DNA of 64,000 nt, from contig OY821744.1 in NCBI GenBank assembly GCA_963682055.1, positions 35,130,967-35,194,966 on the forward strand. The letters are read 5' to 3'. The notes beneath the pieces are model-generated. The model was given only the letters and a program-made list of their open reading frames with translations, made no database searches and was not told the DNA's origin. Below, one piece after another: positions 1 through 10,520 of the stretch. Both the position numbers and the translations under genes were made by a program. The DNA is from Primula veris. Its lineage: Eukaryota; Streptophyta; Magnoliopsida; Ericales; Primulaceae. Position 1 is the first letter of the stretch. Each line of letters begins with the position of its first letter.

Positions 1-492
1 GAATTTTTCAATTATAAGTTTATAACAAAAATTTTTCATAAAACATATTCTTTAATTAGTAAACGAAATCGTAAAATAACTTAATGGAATAGTAAATGCC
101 TAAATGGTGGTCTTGATTTTTTATTTTATTCCTAAAATGGAAAAGAAAAGACATCTTATATATATATATATGGTACTAATAAGACTCGGTGTTTACAATG
201 ATTTTTTGGTTGCATGAATTAATATCAGCTTAAAACAAGTTTTTTTCTATGATAGCTTACAAGTTACAAAGTAAGATATAATAGAAGCATAATATTTACT
301 TTAAAAGAAAACGACGTTTGTGTTGCTCTTTGTCTTAGAATATATACTTCCTTCATTACAAAAAAAAAAACAAAAAAAAAAAAAGTACTTGTAAGTTTTA
401 CTTGTATAAATCTTGTATTTAAACTACCGAAAACAATCTTTTAAATATTTTCATCTTATAGTTTAGGCTTAAAAAAAAATATGTATAAATAA
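1..492. other. AT-rich intergenic DNA
   Basis: No coding region or recognisable element was found here. The stretch is AT-rich with short homopolymer runs (A-run near 360-383) and a short TA microsatellite near 160-172. Confidence 0.6.
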
Positions 493-950
493 TTGCGGTA
501 ATTGTGACGTTTTTTTTTTTATGACGAGTCTACTGGCTAGGGCTGGGTCCGGTCCGGTTCAGTTTGACAAAACCGAAACCGAAACCGAGCATTTTTTTCG
601 GTTTCAATCTTTTTATTTTTTGGACCGAACCGGACTGGTTTTTTCGGTCCAGTTTCGGGTTTTTTCGGTTATTTTTTTATTTTAATTTTAATTTTTCGGC
701 CTTTTTCAGTTTTTTCGGTTCGGTTTTACTAGAAACCGAAACCAATCCGAAAATTTTTCAATTTTTCGGTTTCGGTCTTTTTCGGTTCGGTTTTTTCGGT
801 TTTTCGCCCAACCCTACTACTGGCCACGAGTTTTGTGACGGGTTTGTGACATGATAGTTAATTTGTGACAGTTTTATAACAAAATAATCAATTTGTAACA
901 GATTTTAACTATCACAAAATCAACATTATTATTTAGCGTTACTTACTAAA
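493..950 (+). repeat. Degenerate GTGACAG-rich repeat, split by a MITE
   Basis: Before and after the MITE at 538-816 the sequence carries repeated TTTGTGACAG / TTTGTGACGG motifs. The same order of motifs is seen near 22113-22300, 22523-22720 and, inverted, 24065-24253. Joining the flanks across the MITE gives a layout like those copies, so the MITE landed inside an older copy. Motif repetition of this kind is typical of CACTA subterminal regions, but no terminus is visible at this copy, so the class is an inference. Confidence 0.45.
538..816. mobile_element. hAT-type MITE, 279 bp, with 8-bp target duplication
   Basis: The element begins TAGGGCTGGG and ends CCCAACCCTA, which are imperfect inverted termini. 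It is flanked by perfect 8-bp direct repeats CTACTGGC at 530-537 and 817-824. Eight-base duplications are the hallmark of hAT transposons. The interior is almost entirely CGGTTT / CCGAAA simple-sequence repeats, common in plant hAT MITEs with this terminus. It encodes nothing real; an open frame at 564-854 simply reads through the low-complexity interior and out of the element. Confidence 0.85.
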
Positions 951-1600
951 CTAAATGTCTACAATTTGAAATTTTCTGATCCGACAATTCAGATACGACA
1001 TTTTTTAAGATCAAATTTGTATGTAAGTGGTAGCCATCAATTGTTTATGTATGGAAGTAGTATCAATTCATAACATAAAGGATCAAAATTTGAATAGATA
1101 TCAAAGAATATAAATACTCCATCAAAGTTGTTGCATGTTCCGATGAGTGCCTCTTAAATAGTCATCTTATTTGACTGTTTATGATACAGTCATCTTAACC
1201 ACCGTTAGATTATAAAATGGATGCTTATATAATATTTTTCAATACGTAATTTATTTTTTCTATTTTCAACAAATTAAAAACAAATTGTACAACATATTAA
1301 AAACTCAAATAAAAATATAGAACCATAGAATGACTACCCTAAACTTAAATATTAATCAATTTTTTTTTTTTATTCATTTGACCAATTTTTATGTAAACGA
1401 GTTGTAAATCAGTCATAACAAATGACCGTGAATATCATAATTCATACTAATTCATAACATAAAGGATCAAAATTTGGAATAGTATATTTTTAAATGCTGA
1501 TGAGTAGGTAGTTGGGTGTTAGGAATATATACTTAACTCAATTAAAGTTATCAACGAAAACCAGAGATTTGAAATGAAATGTCGTAATTATTTTCGCGTG
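951..1600. other. Intergenic DNA without recognised genes
   Basis: AT-rich sequence. A short segment recurs (tcataacataaaggatcaaa near 1069 and again near 1444), suggesting a small diverged duplication. No coding potential was seen. Confidence 0.5.
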
Positions 1601-1609
1601 GAAAATATG

Positions 1610-1738
1610 GGAAGCAGAGTACCTGACTCTGAGTCAGGTTTATTCTGTTTTTCACAACCATTGGATCTGTTACGGTATTAATAAAATAATAGATCTAATA
1701 GCTGTGGAAAGCAGAGTAACACTGACTCAGAATCAGCC
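1610..1738. mobile_element. Mutator-type foldback MITE, copy 1 (129 bp)
   Basis: The two halves are inverted copies of each other: the left arm contains gactctgagtcagg and attggatct, and the right arm contains their near-complements. The element is flanked by a perfect 9-bp direct repeat GAAAATATG at 1601-1609 and 1739-1747. Nine- to eleven-base duplications point to Mutator-like elements. A second, better conserved member lies at 61372-61518. There is no coding capacity. Confidence 0.75.
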
Positions 1739-1747
1739 GAAAATATG

Positions 1748-2199
1748 ACCCTAGATAAATGTGTTTTAAAAAAATGAAAATATTGATATTATGCCTTAAA
1801 GTATGGGCTGACTTATAATAATGTCACGTTTTATTAAACAAATTAACAATTACTAATTAGGAGTTAGGACCAGTACGGCAATACATTTATAGCTACTTTG
1901 TGAGTTTACTACTATTATCATTTATTGACCAACCTTTACAGCTACAACCCTATATTTATATTATTTAATGCCAGAATATATTTGCTACCAATATATGCTT
2001 AAGTCCCTACAACTAAACTGATGATTCAATATTACTTTATTACTTAATTAATAGCTACCTCAATGTAGCTCATCCTCATTTTATATATATATATATATAT
2101 ATATGCGATACGTAATGACATAGATATGATTCCGATAAATGAACTTATTATTTTTTAAAATTTTAAATATCGAATGATTAAATATAATTAATTAACAAT
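1748..2199. other. Intergenic DNA with TA microsatellite
   Basis: No gene seen. A TA repeat of about 24 bases lies at 2081-2104. The last base before position 2201 begins the CGTAT target duplication of the adjoining retrotransposon. Confidence 0.5.
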
Positions 2200-2204
2200 C
2201 GTAT

Positions 2205-2730
2205 TGATAGAACATAAAAATTAGACCTGAATACTCTATTCGGGTATTAAACAGCCCATATATCATAACGGGATATCCAACACTTAATGGGTTATCCCCT
2301 TTACAAAAAAGCCCAAGCCCACTTAAATAGGGACCCATGTCTGAAAAATCCTATGAGATGGAGACATTTGTCAACATCCTAGGAGGCATAATTGCCTATA
2401 AATAGCCAAATATCCCCCCTAAGAAAGGGACCAGAAAATCTACTCAAAAATTATAGAGAGAAGTAGAGAAAAGAGAAAAACTCCCCAAAGCCTGTCACAT
2501 CAAGAAACAAAACGAGCAGATCAAGAAACGAGCACAGAGATCGGAGAAAGATCAAGATCACAAGAGAAAGTCGTAAAACCGAGCAAAAATATAGAGATAG
2601 AGTTGTAATCCGAACAATGGCAATTGCCGAATACGAATAAAGATTAAGAAGTATTCATCGTTTATTGTTAATTCAGTATATATTAATGTTGAAAAGCCTA
2701 ACGACACCGACCAAAGTTATGGCTTTATCA
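2205..2730 (+). repeat. 5' LTR, 526 bp
   Basis: It begins TGATAGAACAT and ends GGCTTTATCA. It contains a TATA-like box and an AATAAA at 2636-2641. It is about 98% identical to 15612-16139, counted by eye. Confidence 0.95.
2396..2405 (+). promoter_or_regulatory. LTR TATA box
   Basis: CTATAAATAG sits mid-LTR, with the AATAAA signal about 230 bases downstream, as expected for a U3-R order. The matching copy in the 3' LTR is near 15805-15814. The motif is also preserved, inverted, in the older solo LTR at 18735-19273, which supports a functional role. Confidence 0.7.
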
Positions 2731-2732
2731 AA

Positions 2733-2750
2733 TGGCGCCGTCTCCGGGAA
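2733..2750 (+). other. Primer-binding site, tRNA-Asp-like
   Basis: Two bases after the 5' LTR the sequence reads TGGCGCCGTCTCCGGGAA. It matches the complement of a plant tRNA-Asp 3' end at about 15 of 18 positions. The tRNA sequence is recalled, not searched. Confidence 0.75.
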
Positions 2751-2809
2751 TCATCTAGTTCCCAACTAGTTTTGAAGTCGAATACCAAGACTCTACTAGA
2801 CGAGCAACA

Positions 2810-4058
2810 ATGGTAACCAATATAGAAGAAACCCATCCCGAGATAGTAGAAACCAATAACCAGAACGTGCAAATAAGCCAACAAGACCTCGACGATTTAC
2901 TTGCCATCCGCGACAGATATGATGTTATCCAGTCCGGAAACCAACCAACAACTTCCAATATTCACCAAGAACAACCGAATGAGCAACCCCAACAGCTCGA
3001 AGGACTCGTCGAAGAACATCATACGTCCTCGGACGACGAACGAGACTTGCCCGTATTAAGACGGGCGAGAAGACAATTACCCGGACCCCAGGCAGGACCG
3101 AGCTCTAAAGTTTCCCTACCAACAGCCTCGGTCAACTCCAGTTCCCACCAGCCTCATTTACCAACGAATGAAGCTTACCGGTTCGGCATGCCCGATGATC
3201 CTATACTCGAACAATTGACCCGACCACCTATTTTCCCACCGAGGATAATTACACCATCCACGGTGGAAGTACAACACGTTGTTCCATTAGCCGAAGAAAG
3301 GAACAACGCCCAGCTCCAGGCTCATTTGGCAGCGTGTCTGTAGGCCATGGCAGCAGCCGGCATCACATTGCCGAATATCCAACCTGCCAATAAGGATAAG
3401 GACCCACGCCATGATGCGGAAGAGTCCGCCTATAGGGCCGCTATGGAAGTGGCAGGCCGGCGACCAGATAAGAGAATCCCCTACCAAGAGGGAAATGTCC
3501 CAATAACGATCCCTCCAACATTCGTCAACCCAAACAATAATACGGAACAAGCCCCTGATATGAACCCGAAGGACGGAAGACACCCCGAACACAGGGTCAT
3601 GGTAGGGTACTACCCACAACCGCATCAGGGGGGATAACCCCCCCCCCCCCCTCTACCAAGCCCCCGATGAAGCGTTCCAACAGGCTTGGGACGTATGCCA
3701 AGAAACCCCATGTACCGAGCAAATCACGCGGTACCGCAATCCTCTGGGGTTCGTCATCCCCGAGTTTAGGCTCTATGATGGAAGGAGCTGCCCGATCGAC
3801 CATCTGCGACACTACAAGACGAAGATGGAGCTATGGAGTGACGACAATGCACTGATGTGCAAGTTTTTCAAAAACAGCTTGGGCCAAGAGGCTTCGTCGT
3901 GGTATCACAACTTACCACGAGGGTCCATAAGAAACTGGGCAGAGCTGCTAAGAGCGTACTCAACCCGATACGCTGCTCATCAGAAGAAGAAGGTTAGCAT
4001 CGAAACCCTTCTAAAATTGACGATGCAGCCGAATGAAAGGCTCAACGACTACTTCTAA
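2810..4058 (+). pseudogene. gag remnant of the Tat/Gypsy element, broken
   Basis: The first frame starts at ATG 2810 and is rich in Q, P and charged residues. An in-frame TAG at 3341-3343 interrupts it, and the same frame runs on to a stop near 3637. Just after a run of C at 3638-3651 the coding signal shifts frame. The new frame carries the conserved retrotransposon Gag core: PLGFVIPEF, LYDGRSCPIDHLRHY, a W-Y-H-N-L-P motif near 3900-3925 and the Gag-like end at LNDYF. It then meets TAA at 4056-4058, directly at a deletion joint with pol. The C-terminal zinc knuckle expected in gag is gone. Whether the C-run frameshift is real or a sequencing artefact cannot be told from one read. The family is clear; the gene is not translatable as one protein. 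Confidence 0.85.
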
Positions 4059-5917
4059 GTCGAACTATCCCAATTTCATATCGAATTCGCACCCCGACAT
4101 GCCATAAAAGGACAAGTCTTGGCCGATTTCGTCGCAGAATTCACTAAAGGGTATGACGAGCCGTTAGCTATATCCCCACAATCACACTGGAAAATACATG
4201 TCGATGGATCAGCCACCAAGGACGGCTCGGGAGCAGGGATCGTCCTCAAGTCTAGCGAAGGAGCAATCATAGAGAAAAGCATCAAACTGGGTTTCCGAGC
4301 TACCAACAATGAGGCGGAATACGAAGTCATGATAAACGGCATGCTCATTGCCCGATCGCTAGGATGCTCCCACTTAATTGCGAGTTCGGACTCCATGCTG
4401 ATCGTAAATCAAGCCATCGGCGAATACCAAGCATAAGATGACAGAATGATTCTCTACCAAGAGAAAGTCCAAAGCTTGATGGCCACCTTCGAACAGTGCG
4501 AATTAATAAGAATCAATCGCACCGAAAATGCCCTTGCCGACTCCTTGGCCACCCTAGCCTCGACATTAACATTAACTGACACTCGGTCGATCACAGTGGA
4601 ACTACTGCCGACCCTGAGCATAACCAAAAGAATAGACCGCGTAACGATAGTACAATACGAACTAGGTTGGATGGACGACATGATTCACTATCTGCGAAAC
4701 GGAACCCTCCCGGCAGATAAGATAAAAGCACTGAAAATTACGAGAAAGGCTCCTCGTTTCTGGCTGTCCGACGACGACAAACTGTACAAATCCAGTTACC
4801 GAGGACCCCACCTACTGTGCGTTCGGCCCGAACTGCAACTGCCAGTATTGGAGGAAATCCACGAAGGATCTTGTGGAGCACACATCAAAGGGCGATCCCT
4901 TGCTAACAAAGCTATCACACAAGGATATTGGTGGCCCTATATCAAGCGAGACGCCGATGTATATGTCCAAAGTTGCGACAAGTGCCAACGATTTGCCAAA
5001 ATACCACGGCTCCCATCGTCTCTGATGTCCCCAGTATCGGCTCCGTGGCCGTTTGCACAATGGGCAATTGATTTGGTCGGTAAACTCCCAAAAGCGCCTG
5101 GCAGTGTGGAATATCTGATCGTTGCGACGGATTATTTTACCAAATGGGTCGAAGCTAAACCCCTCCGAGAAATCAAAGCCAGCAACGTCAAACAATTCAT
5201 CTGGGAATACATCATCACCAGGTTTGGTATACCGTACGCGATTGTCGCTGACAACGGAACCCAGTTCAAAGATGCTAACCTACAGCTCTGGTATGAAGAA
5301 CTAGGTATCCGTAAATTCTACTCGACGCCGACATACCCACAGGGTAACGGACAAGCTGAAGTGTCAAACCGAACAATACTAGACGGCATCAAGACAACCC
5401 TCGAACAAGCAAAGGGGAGATGGCCCGAGCGGCTACTCAACGTCTTATGGTCGTGCCGAACTACACCAAAGACGGGCACCAAGGAAACCCCGTTCAGCTT
5501 AGCATAGGCGTCGAGGCCGTCATACCAACGGAAATCGGGCTACCCACACTACGAACGACCTTAGTCGAGCAAGGAGACAACGAACAAAGAATGAGAGAAG
5601 AACTCGACATGCTAGACGAAAAACGAGAGATAGCATCCCTTACCCTAGCGAAATACCGACAAAGCGTGAAGCAAACTTATGACAAGAGAGTCAAAGGGTC
5701 CAAAGAATTCATGATAGGAGAACTGGTGCTACGACGTGTAACGGTCTATACCCACAATGAAATACATGGCAAATTAAGCCCTACCTGGGAAGGACCGTAC
5801 GAGATCGTCAAAAGAACAAGCCCGGTTACCTACAAACTCAAAAGCGTTATGTTCAAAAACAGCAGAGGGGAGAAAAATTCTTGGAATGTGGCTAACCTAA
5901 AGAAGTACTACATATAG
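4059..5917 (+). pseudogene. pol remnant: archaeal-type RNase H plus integrase
   Basis: Directly after the gag stop the frame enters pol with the linker ending AIKGQVLADFVAEF, so everything from late gag through protease and reverse transcriptase has been lost. The RNase H (about 4180-4560) shows acidic residues in VDGS, NNEAEYE, SDS and ALADSLA, matching the archaeal-type domain of Tat elements. A TAA at 4434-4436 interrupts it between the third and fourth acidic positions. The integrase keeps the H-H-C-C zinc finger (HEGSCGAH then CDKC), the D-D-E core (AIDLVG, VADNGTQF, GNGQAE) and a C-terminal end with GKLSPTWEGPYEI, stopping at 5917. A single-base loss at about 5505-5508 shifts the frame between the core and the C-terminal domain. 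The enzyme would not be made intact, so any movement would need proteins supplied in trans. Confidence 0.9.
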
Positions 5918-6023
5918 GCCGTCTCGCCAGTACAAATACAGGTCCCACCTTACCTCTCTTTCTTAATGACATTGTATTTTAAATAAATAAATTATCTTAT
6001 CATGCTGTCTAACGAGTGCAGCA

Positions 6024-6366
6024 GAAATTCCCAAACGGCCTTTGTGCCTAGGAATATTATGAAATTCCCAAACGGCCTTTGTGCCTAGGAATACTATGAA
6101 ATTCCCAAACGGCCTTTGTGCCTAGGAATACTATGAAATTCCCAAATGGCCTTTGTGCCAAGGAATACTATGAAATTCCCAAACGGTCTTTGTGCCTAGG
6201 AATACTATGAAATTCCCTAACGGCAGACGTGCCTAGGAATACTATGAAATTCCCAAACGGCCTTTGTGCCTAGGAATACTATGAAATTCCCAAACGGCCT
6301 TTGTGCCTAGGAATACTATGAAATTCCCAACATGGCGTGTCTAAAAGAATGCCTAGGAATACTCAA
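6024..6366 (+). repeat. 37-bp tandem array, about nine copies
   Basis: Units start at 6024, 6061, 6098, 6135, 6172, 6209, 6246, 6283 and 6320 with exact 37-bp spacing. The core reads AATTCCCAAACGGCCTTTG. Copies 4 to 6 have a few substitutions and the last is degenerate. The array lies just after pol and before the antisense genes, the place where Retand-type Tat elements carry amplified tandem repeats. Confidence 0.95.
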
Positions 6367-6644
6367 AATATATGCAGGTACCAACTGATCCAATGAGCAA
6401 GGATCAAAGGCAGAAAAGAAACTAGAAGAATAATGCAGGAAATAAAAGAATCAAAGGAAATAGCAACGCGACAATAAAACGAAGGCGATCAAATACCCAG
6501 CACAGAAAACAAAGGAATAGCAATCTCATCAAAGGAAACAACATGACAATAAAACAATCCAACGCATGAATAAAAGAATAAAGCAAATAGTTCTCGCCCG
6601 CATTACGGAGGCAACAAGATACAACCAGCAATAAAGAAATGGAT
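6367..6644. other. Spacer between tandem array and antisense genes
   Basis: No gene seen. It contains a loose duplication of AAGGAAA...CAACG/CATGACAATAAAAC phrases near 6455-6560. On the minus strand it would be the 3' untranslated region of the antisense exon ending at 6645. Confidence 0.4.
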
Positions 6645-7289
6645 TTAAGAACTACTGCATGAGGAACATGATGGCAATTGACCAAGCTTGACTTCTTCGT
6701 CATCTGTTGCCGTATCCCCATCGGTCTCCTCGCCATCAAAACGCTCCTCAGAAATGAGGGCATCAAAGTTGGTCGTATGAGCACCAACGCATGTCAGCGT
6801 CTTAAGCCGCGCGGAGAACTTGGCTCCTCTAGCGATCTCGTGAGCGTCTGAGGCCGCTTTACGACGAGCATCGTCAAAGGGAAGCTTACGAGCTTCGATC
6901 ATAGCCGCAGAAGCATCGTATCTGGATCGGGACAGACGGAAATACTTCACCAACATATTGGCTTGGGTAACCAATGATTTCAGTTTACCGAGGTATTTTT
7001 CCTTTACGCGCCAATATCGATCTAAACGACGCTCCTGAACCTCAACAACATGCTCGGCATGACGAACATATTCCCGAAAAGAAGACGCTTGGGTTTTCAA
7101 CTTGGACCTAAGTCGGGCATACTGATCGTGCAGTTCGACGTATTTGCTCATTAAAATGATGTAAGACCAGTTGGCATGCACTTCACTAGCCGCACCAGAT
7201 GAGACCTCGTCCCGGGAAACCCCAGTAGGTCCTAACCCCGGACTAACTAGGCATGGAGAACCAGCCTGGTGCGACGTAGTAACATGCGC
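6645..7289 (-). CDS. Antisense retrotransposon exon, coiled-coil protein with acidic tail
   Basis: On the minus strand a strong 3' splice site (T-rich tract then AATAG) lies at 7290-7291. The frame is open from 7289 to the stop at 6645, 215 codons. The first usable ATG is at 7181, but the open, proline- and glycine-containing stretch before it and the acceptor suggest this is a downstream exon rather than a complete gene. The protein has a charged helical middle (YVRHAEHVVEVQERRLDRYW, then many R, K and A) and ends in an acidic tail (DGEETDGDTATDDEEVK) with a serine-rich terminus. No family is recognised. The upstream partner may be the exon at 7495-7992. Function is unknown; antisense genes of this kind are described in Tat elements without an assigned role. 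Confidence 0.55.
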   Translation of the reverse strand, partial: AHVTTSHQAGSPCLVSPGLGPTGVSRDEVSSGAASEVHANWSYIILMSKYVELHDQYARLRSKLKTQASSFREYVRHAEHVVEVQERRLDRYWRVKEKYLGKLKSLVTQANMLVKYFRLSRSRYDASAAMIEARKLPFDDARRKAASDAHEIARGAKFSARLKTLTCVGAHTTNFDALISEERFDGEETDGDTATDDEEVKLGQLPSCSSCSSS

Positions 7290-7494
7290 CTATTAAAAAA
7301 AAACGAGGAAGAAAGGGCAGATATGAATATTCATCAGTGATAAACGAAAAAACGGAAATAGCAAAACGCATATTTTTATACAAGCTACAAGAAAAGCGAC
7401 AAAACAAGCTACTCAATCATTAGTCCGATAACCCATCGACAGACGCTGAAGTTTCTACGACATCAGCGAAATGAATGTCTCGCAGTGAAGCGAT

Positions 7495-7992
7495 TTATGT
7501 CCCCAAACGTTTCTGCACGACCGTACCAATTCGGTTCAAGGCAGCCGTGGTCTCTGTTACCCCAGCCATCGCATCAACCATGCGCTCAGCCCGGGCAACA
7601 CCACGCATCCCTTTTACATAGTCAATCACCTCTAAAGCACGGACTCGGGCCCAATACGCTTTGGCGAAGGATAGCAGCAGGTCTGCGTCTTCGAAAACAG
7701 CCCCTAAAACCAAGTTCAAGCTCGTCACACGGCCTCGGGCTTCATCACGAGAACGCCGAAGTGCACCAAGAAACTCTTTTGCTTTACCCTTGTTTGCCGT
7801 ATAATGCGCGGTCTTCTTGCTGAAATTATCTCCCAAGTCCCGTAATCGAATCGACAAGTTCGAAATATGAACGTTCAGCCCCTCAATTTCATGACGCGCA
7901 GACTTCAATTCGGCAGTTAGGGACGCCTTACATCTTTCAAGACCATCTATAACATCGCCTACGCTATGACTAGGCGAGGTACAGACCACCAT
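7495..7992 (-). CDS. Antisense retrotransposon coding exon, coiled-coil
   Basis: The frame is open from 8106, but the ATG at 7992 is preferred because the upstream part reads as hydrophobic intron-like sequence. A possible 3' splice site (TTGTCAG) and a TATAAAAA motif lie just upstream, near 8018-8036. The protein (about 165 aa) has a helical central part (CKASLTAELKSARHEIEGLN) and further R, A and L-rich helices. It ends VVQKRLGT at 7495. It may be a separate gene or the first exon of a gene continuing at 7289. It is not recognised as a known domain. It is the same orientation as all its antisense neighbours and opposite to gag-pol. Confidence 0.5.
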   Translation of the reverse strand: MVVCTSPSHSVGDVIDGLERCKASLTAELKSARHEIEGLNVHISNLSIRLRDLGDNFSKKTAHYTANKGKAKEFLGALRRSRDEARGRVTSLNLVLGAVFEDADLLLSFAKAYWARVRALEVIDYVKGMRGVARAERMVDAMAGVTETTAALNRIGTVVQKRLGT

Positions 7993-8216
7993 GGCAATGG
8001 GGTTGACAGGTATCTGACAAGATTTTGTTTTTATACCCTTCAAAAGACAAACCCCCACAAACAAGGAAATTAACCAGGAAAGCCAAACAGAAAGAAAACG
8101 TAGCACCTATATTATCACTTCCCAAAAGCATATCTTTATAGTTACAAAAGAGACCCACAATTCGGGTACCAAAAGACTTTACGCTAAGATGCAAAGAAAA
8201 TACTACAAGAAAATGG

Positions 8217-10520
8217 TCAAGGCTCCACCTGAGGGGATGCGGGTGAGGGAGTCACGGCAGCAGCAGACCGAGGAGTCGTTGGAGCCGACCCGGAATGGGG
8301 ACGGAGGGCCGTCGAAGTAGTATGTCCCGGCAGCCGTGGGAGTTCCTCATCTCGAAGATTGGCCCAATACTGCGGTTTAGGAGGTGAACCTTGCGGACAG
8401 GGATAAACCAACCCCGACCACGTCCGGTCCGATAACGGAACCTTCGCAAAGTTTAGAGCCCGAACATGGGCGCAGAAGATGGAGAAGTTAGCCATCATTG
8501 CGAGCTTTGTCCTATCCTCCGCGTGCGCTACTTTCAGGGCAGCCACCTCGGATGTTCCGGCCTCTACATCCTCTGCCATGAGCAAATTATCAGCTTCCAA
8601 AAGGTCGTGCTTCTCGACCCACTCCTCTTTTTCGGCCCCCAACTTCTCGACTTCCTCAGTCAGGCGTAAGTTGTCTCCCACCAACTTCTCATTATCAGAG
8701 GCCAACTTAGCCATCTGGGTTTTCTCCTCGGCCGTTATCTTGCTTTCGGCCATCAGCTTCTCTTTCTCCGCCTCTAGCTCGGCGACCAACTTAGCCATCT
8801 GGGCTTTCTCCTCAGCCGTTATTTTGCTTTCGGCCATCAGCTTCTCTTTCTCCGCCTCTAGCTCGGAGATCAACTTAATTTGCTGAGCTTTATCCTCGGC
8901 CATCTTCTATTTCTCAGCCTCTAGTGCTGACAGCTGATCCTTTAACACCACGATATCCATGAAAACCTGTATTTAGAAACGTCAGACAACAGCCAAAATA
9001 AAAGCATCACGACCTATATAACAAAATACGTACGCAACATACCCGAAGCGCATCAGTACTGGCCTGCTCTATAACCGACATTACAGGAAGAACAGCTATC
9101 TTCTCGGCATCCTTGACAACGAGGGGTTTAAGAGCAGTATACCTCATCCTCAAGACACGGGGTTGCTCCAACAATTTACCCCCACACCTGTCAATATAAC
9201 GGGTCATCGCCACCCCGTCCACCAACACCTTCTCAGGTACCTCAAGAACCTCATCCTCGCCACCCACCATAACCTCCACTTCTTCCCTCACCTCCTCTGA
9301 AGGACCAGTCTCAGGGGCCCTATGGTCGCTCATCTCCTCAGTACGGATGGGCGAGCATACCGATAGGTCTATTGGGTCCTCGGTACGGATAGGTGAGACG
9401 ACCGGCAGGGTCATCGTATCCTCGCCCATGTTCACCAGGAGGTTGATATGTCCGAATATGTTGTCGAACGACCCCTGAAACACAATAATACCCATAGACC
9501 GGGCAAGAGCAAGGGTAACCAAAGAAGAAGTCAGTAGCTGAAACAATATGACAATTAAAGCGACGAAAAAGAAAATTATCAGACAAAACAAACAAGAATT
9601 AAAGTGACGAAGACGTTAGTAGCTGAAACAGGATCACAATTAAAAACACGTACACCGGCATGGGTAGAAGCATCCTCGGTGGTATCACCTTGGGCAGAAG
9701 CCACCACCTCCACACCCGTGTCAACATCCGCAACCTCCTCGGTGACCGATGTCTCCGTCCCCCTAGCCCTCTTCGTTGTCCCAGTAACGGGATCAGATGC
9801 TCGGCGCTTAGAACGAACGACCTTTTTCCCTCCCCGAGCAGCGCTTAGCGCCCTGACAACTTTTAGGAATTCCTTCTCGGGCTCTTTGGGGATCTCGGGC
9901 GCATGATTCCCCTTTGTCACTGGCCCCGCAGGATAACCTAACAGCATAGGAGGAGAACGGCTCGCCGGATCCTTCGTCGGTCTAGGCCCCCACCAATTCC
10001 AAAGAGCCACTAGAGCTTCCACGTTTGCAGCACCTAGGTCTGGAATATCGGGAGCCGTCGTGGCAGGTCCCGGAATCTGGTGTCCAGCACAACCCCACTC
10101 TTCGAAAGCAATCACAACACCAAGGTTATGCTCTTTGTTAGTATCGGGAAGACCGATGACAAGCCGAGAGAAGGAGCGCAAAGTCTTCAAATACGAGCTG
10201 CGACACTCGAAACTCAAACTGTAGACCCCGAACACATCTTTCAGTTCGATGGGTATCCCGGATAAATCCGACAACCTTTGAATACCGTTCAGCGTGCGGT
10301 AACCATTCAAGGCTAGTTGGGCTGGCACAATCTGGACGGCCTCAAAGAACGCAGCCACCCAATCAGTAAACGGAAGTCGAAGACCTCCAGTAAAAAACGC
10401 CGAAGAACGAACGGCTACCTCGCCGGCCGGAACAAATCCCATGACCTCCTCATCGGAGACAGGCAGCCGAATACGTATGTCGGCGGGTATTCCGGCAGAC
10501 CTCTTAAAATCTTCCTCCAC
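8217..10520 (-). pseudogene. Antisense spliced gene, 'putative gypsy type transposon' family-like, with early stop
   Basis: Three exons are proposed on the minus strand: 10520-9656, 9474-9043 and 8966-8217. The N-terminal part contains GGLRLPFTDWVAAFFEA, then AQLALNGYRTLNG. That pattern recalls Pfam PF04195, a plant family found in antisense genes of Gypsy elements; the link is from memory. Exon 2 carries a duplicated SPIRTE motif and an acidic stretch. Exon 3 is a coiled coil with two nearly identical repeats around EKEKLMAESKITAEEK. The exon 2-3 joint has good GTATGT and CAG sites and keeps phase. The exon 1-2 joint has good sites but the wrong phase, so a boundary is misplaced or an indel is present. 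An in-frame TAG at 8907-8909 breaks exon 3. Product size would be near 680 aa. Its role in the element is unknown. Confidence 0.65.

Noticed and set aside
564..854. Open frame of 96 codons on the plus strand
   Set aside because: It is phenylalanine-rich low-complexity translation of the CGGTTT repeats inside the hAT MITE and runs out across the element end.
3638..3651. Frameshift at the C-run in gag as programmed frameshifting
   Set aside because: gag is already interrupted by a stop at 3341 and another at 4056, and a long homopolymer is a common site of decay or sequencing error.
3667..3855. Open frame of 62 codons
   Set aside because: It is a frame-shifted shadow of the gag core, which is read in another frame over the same bases.
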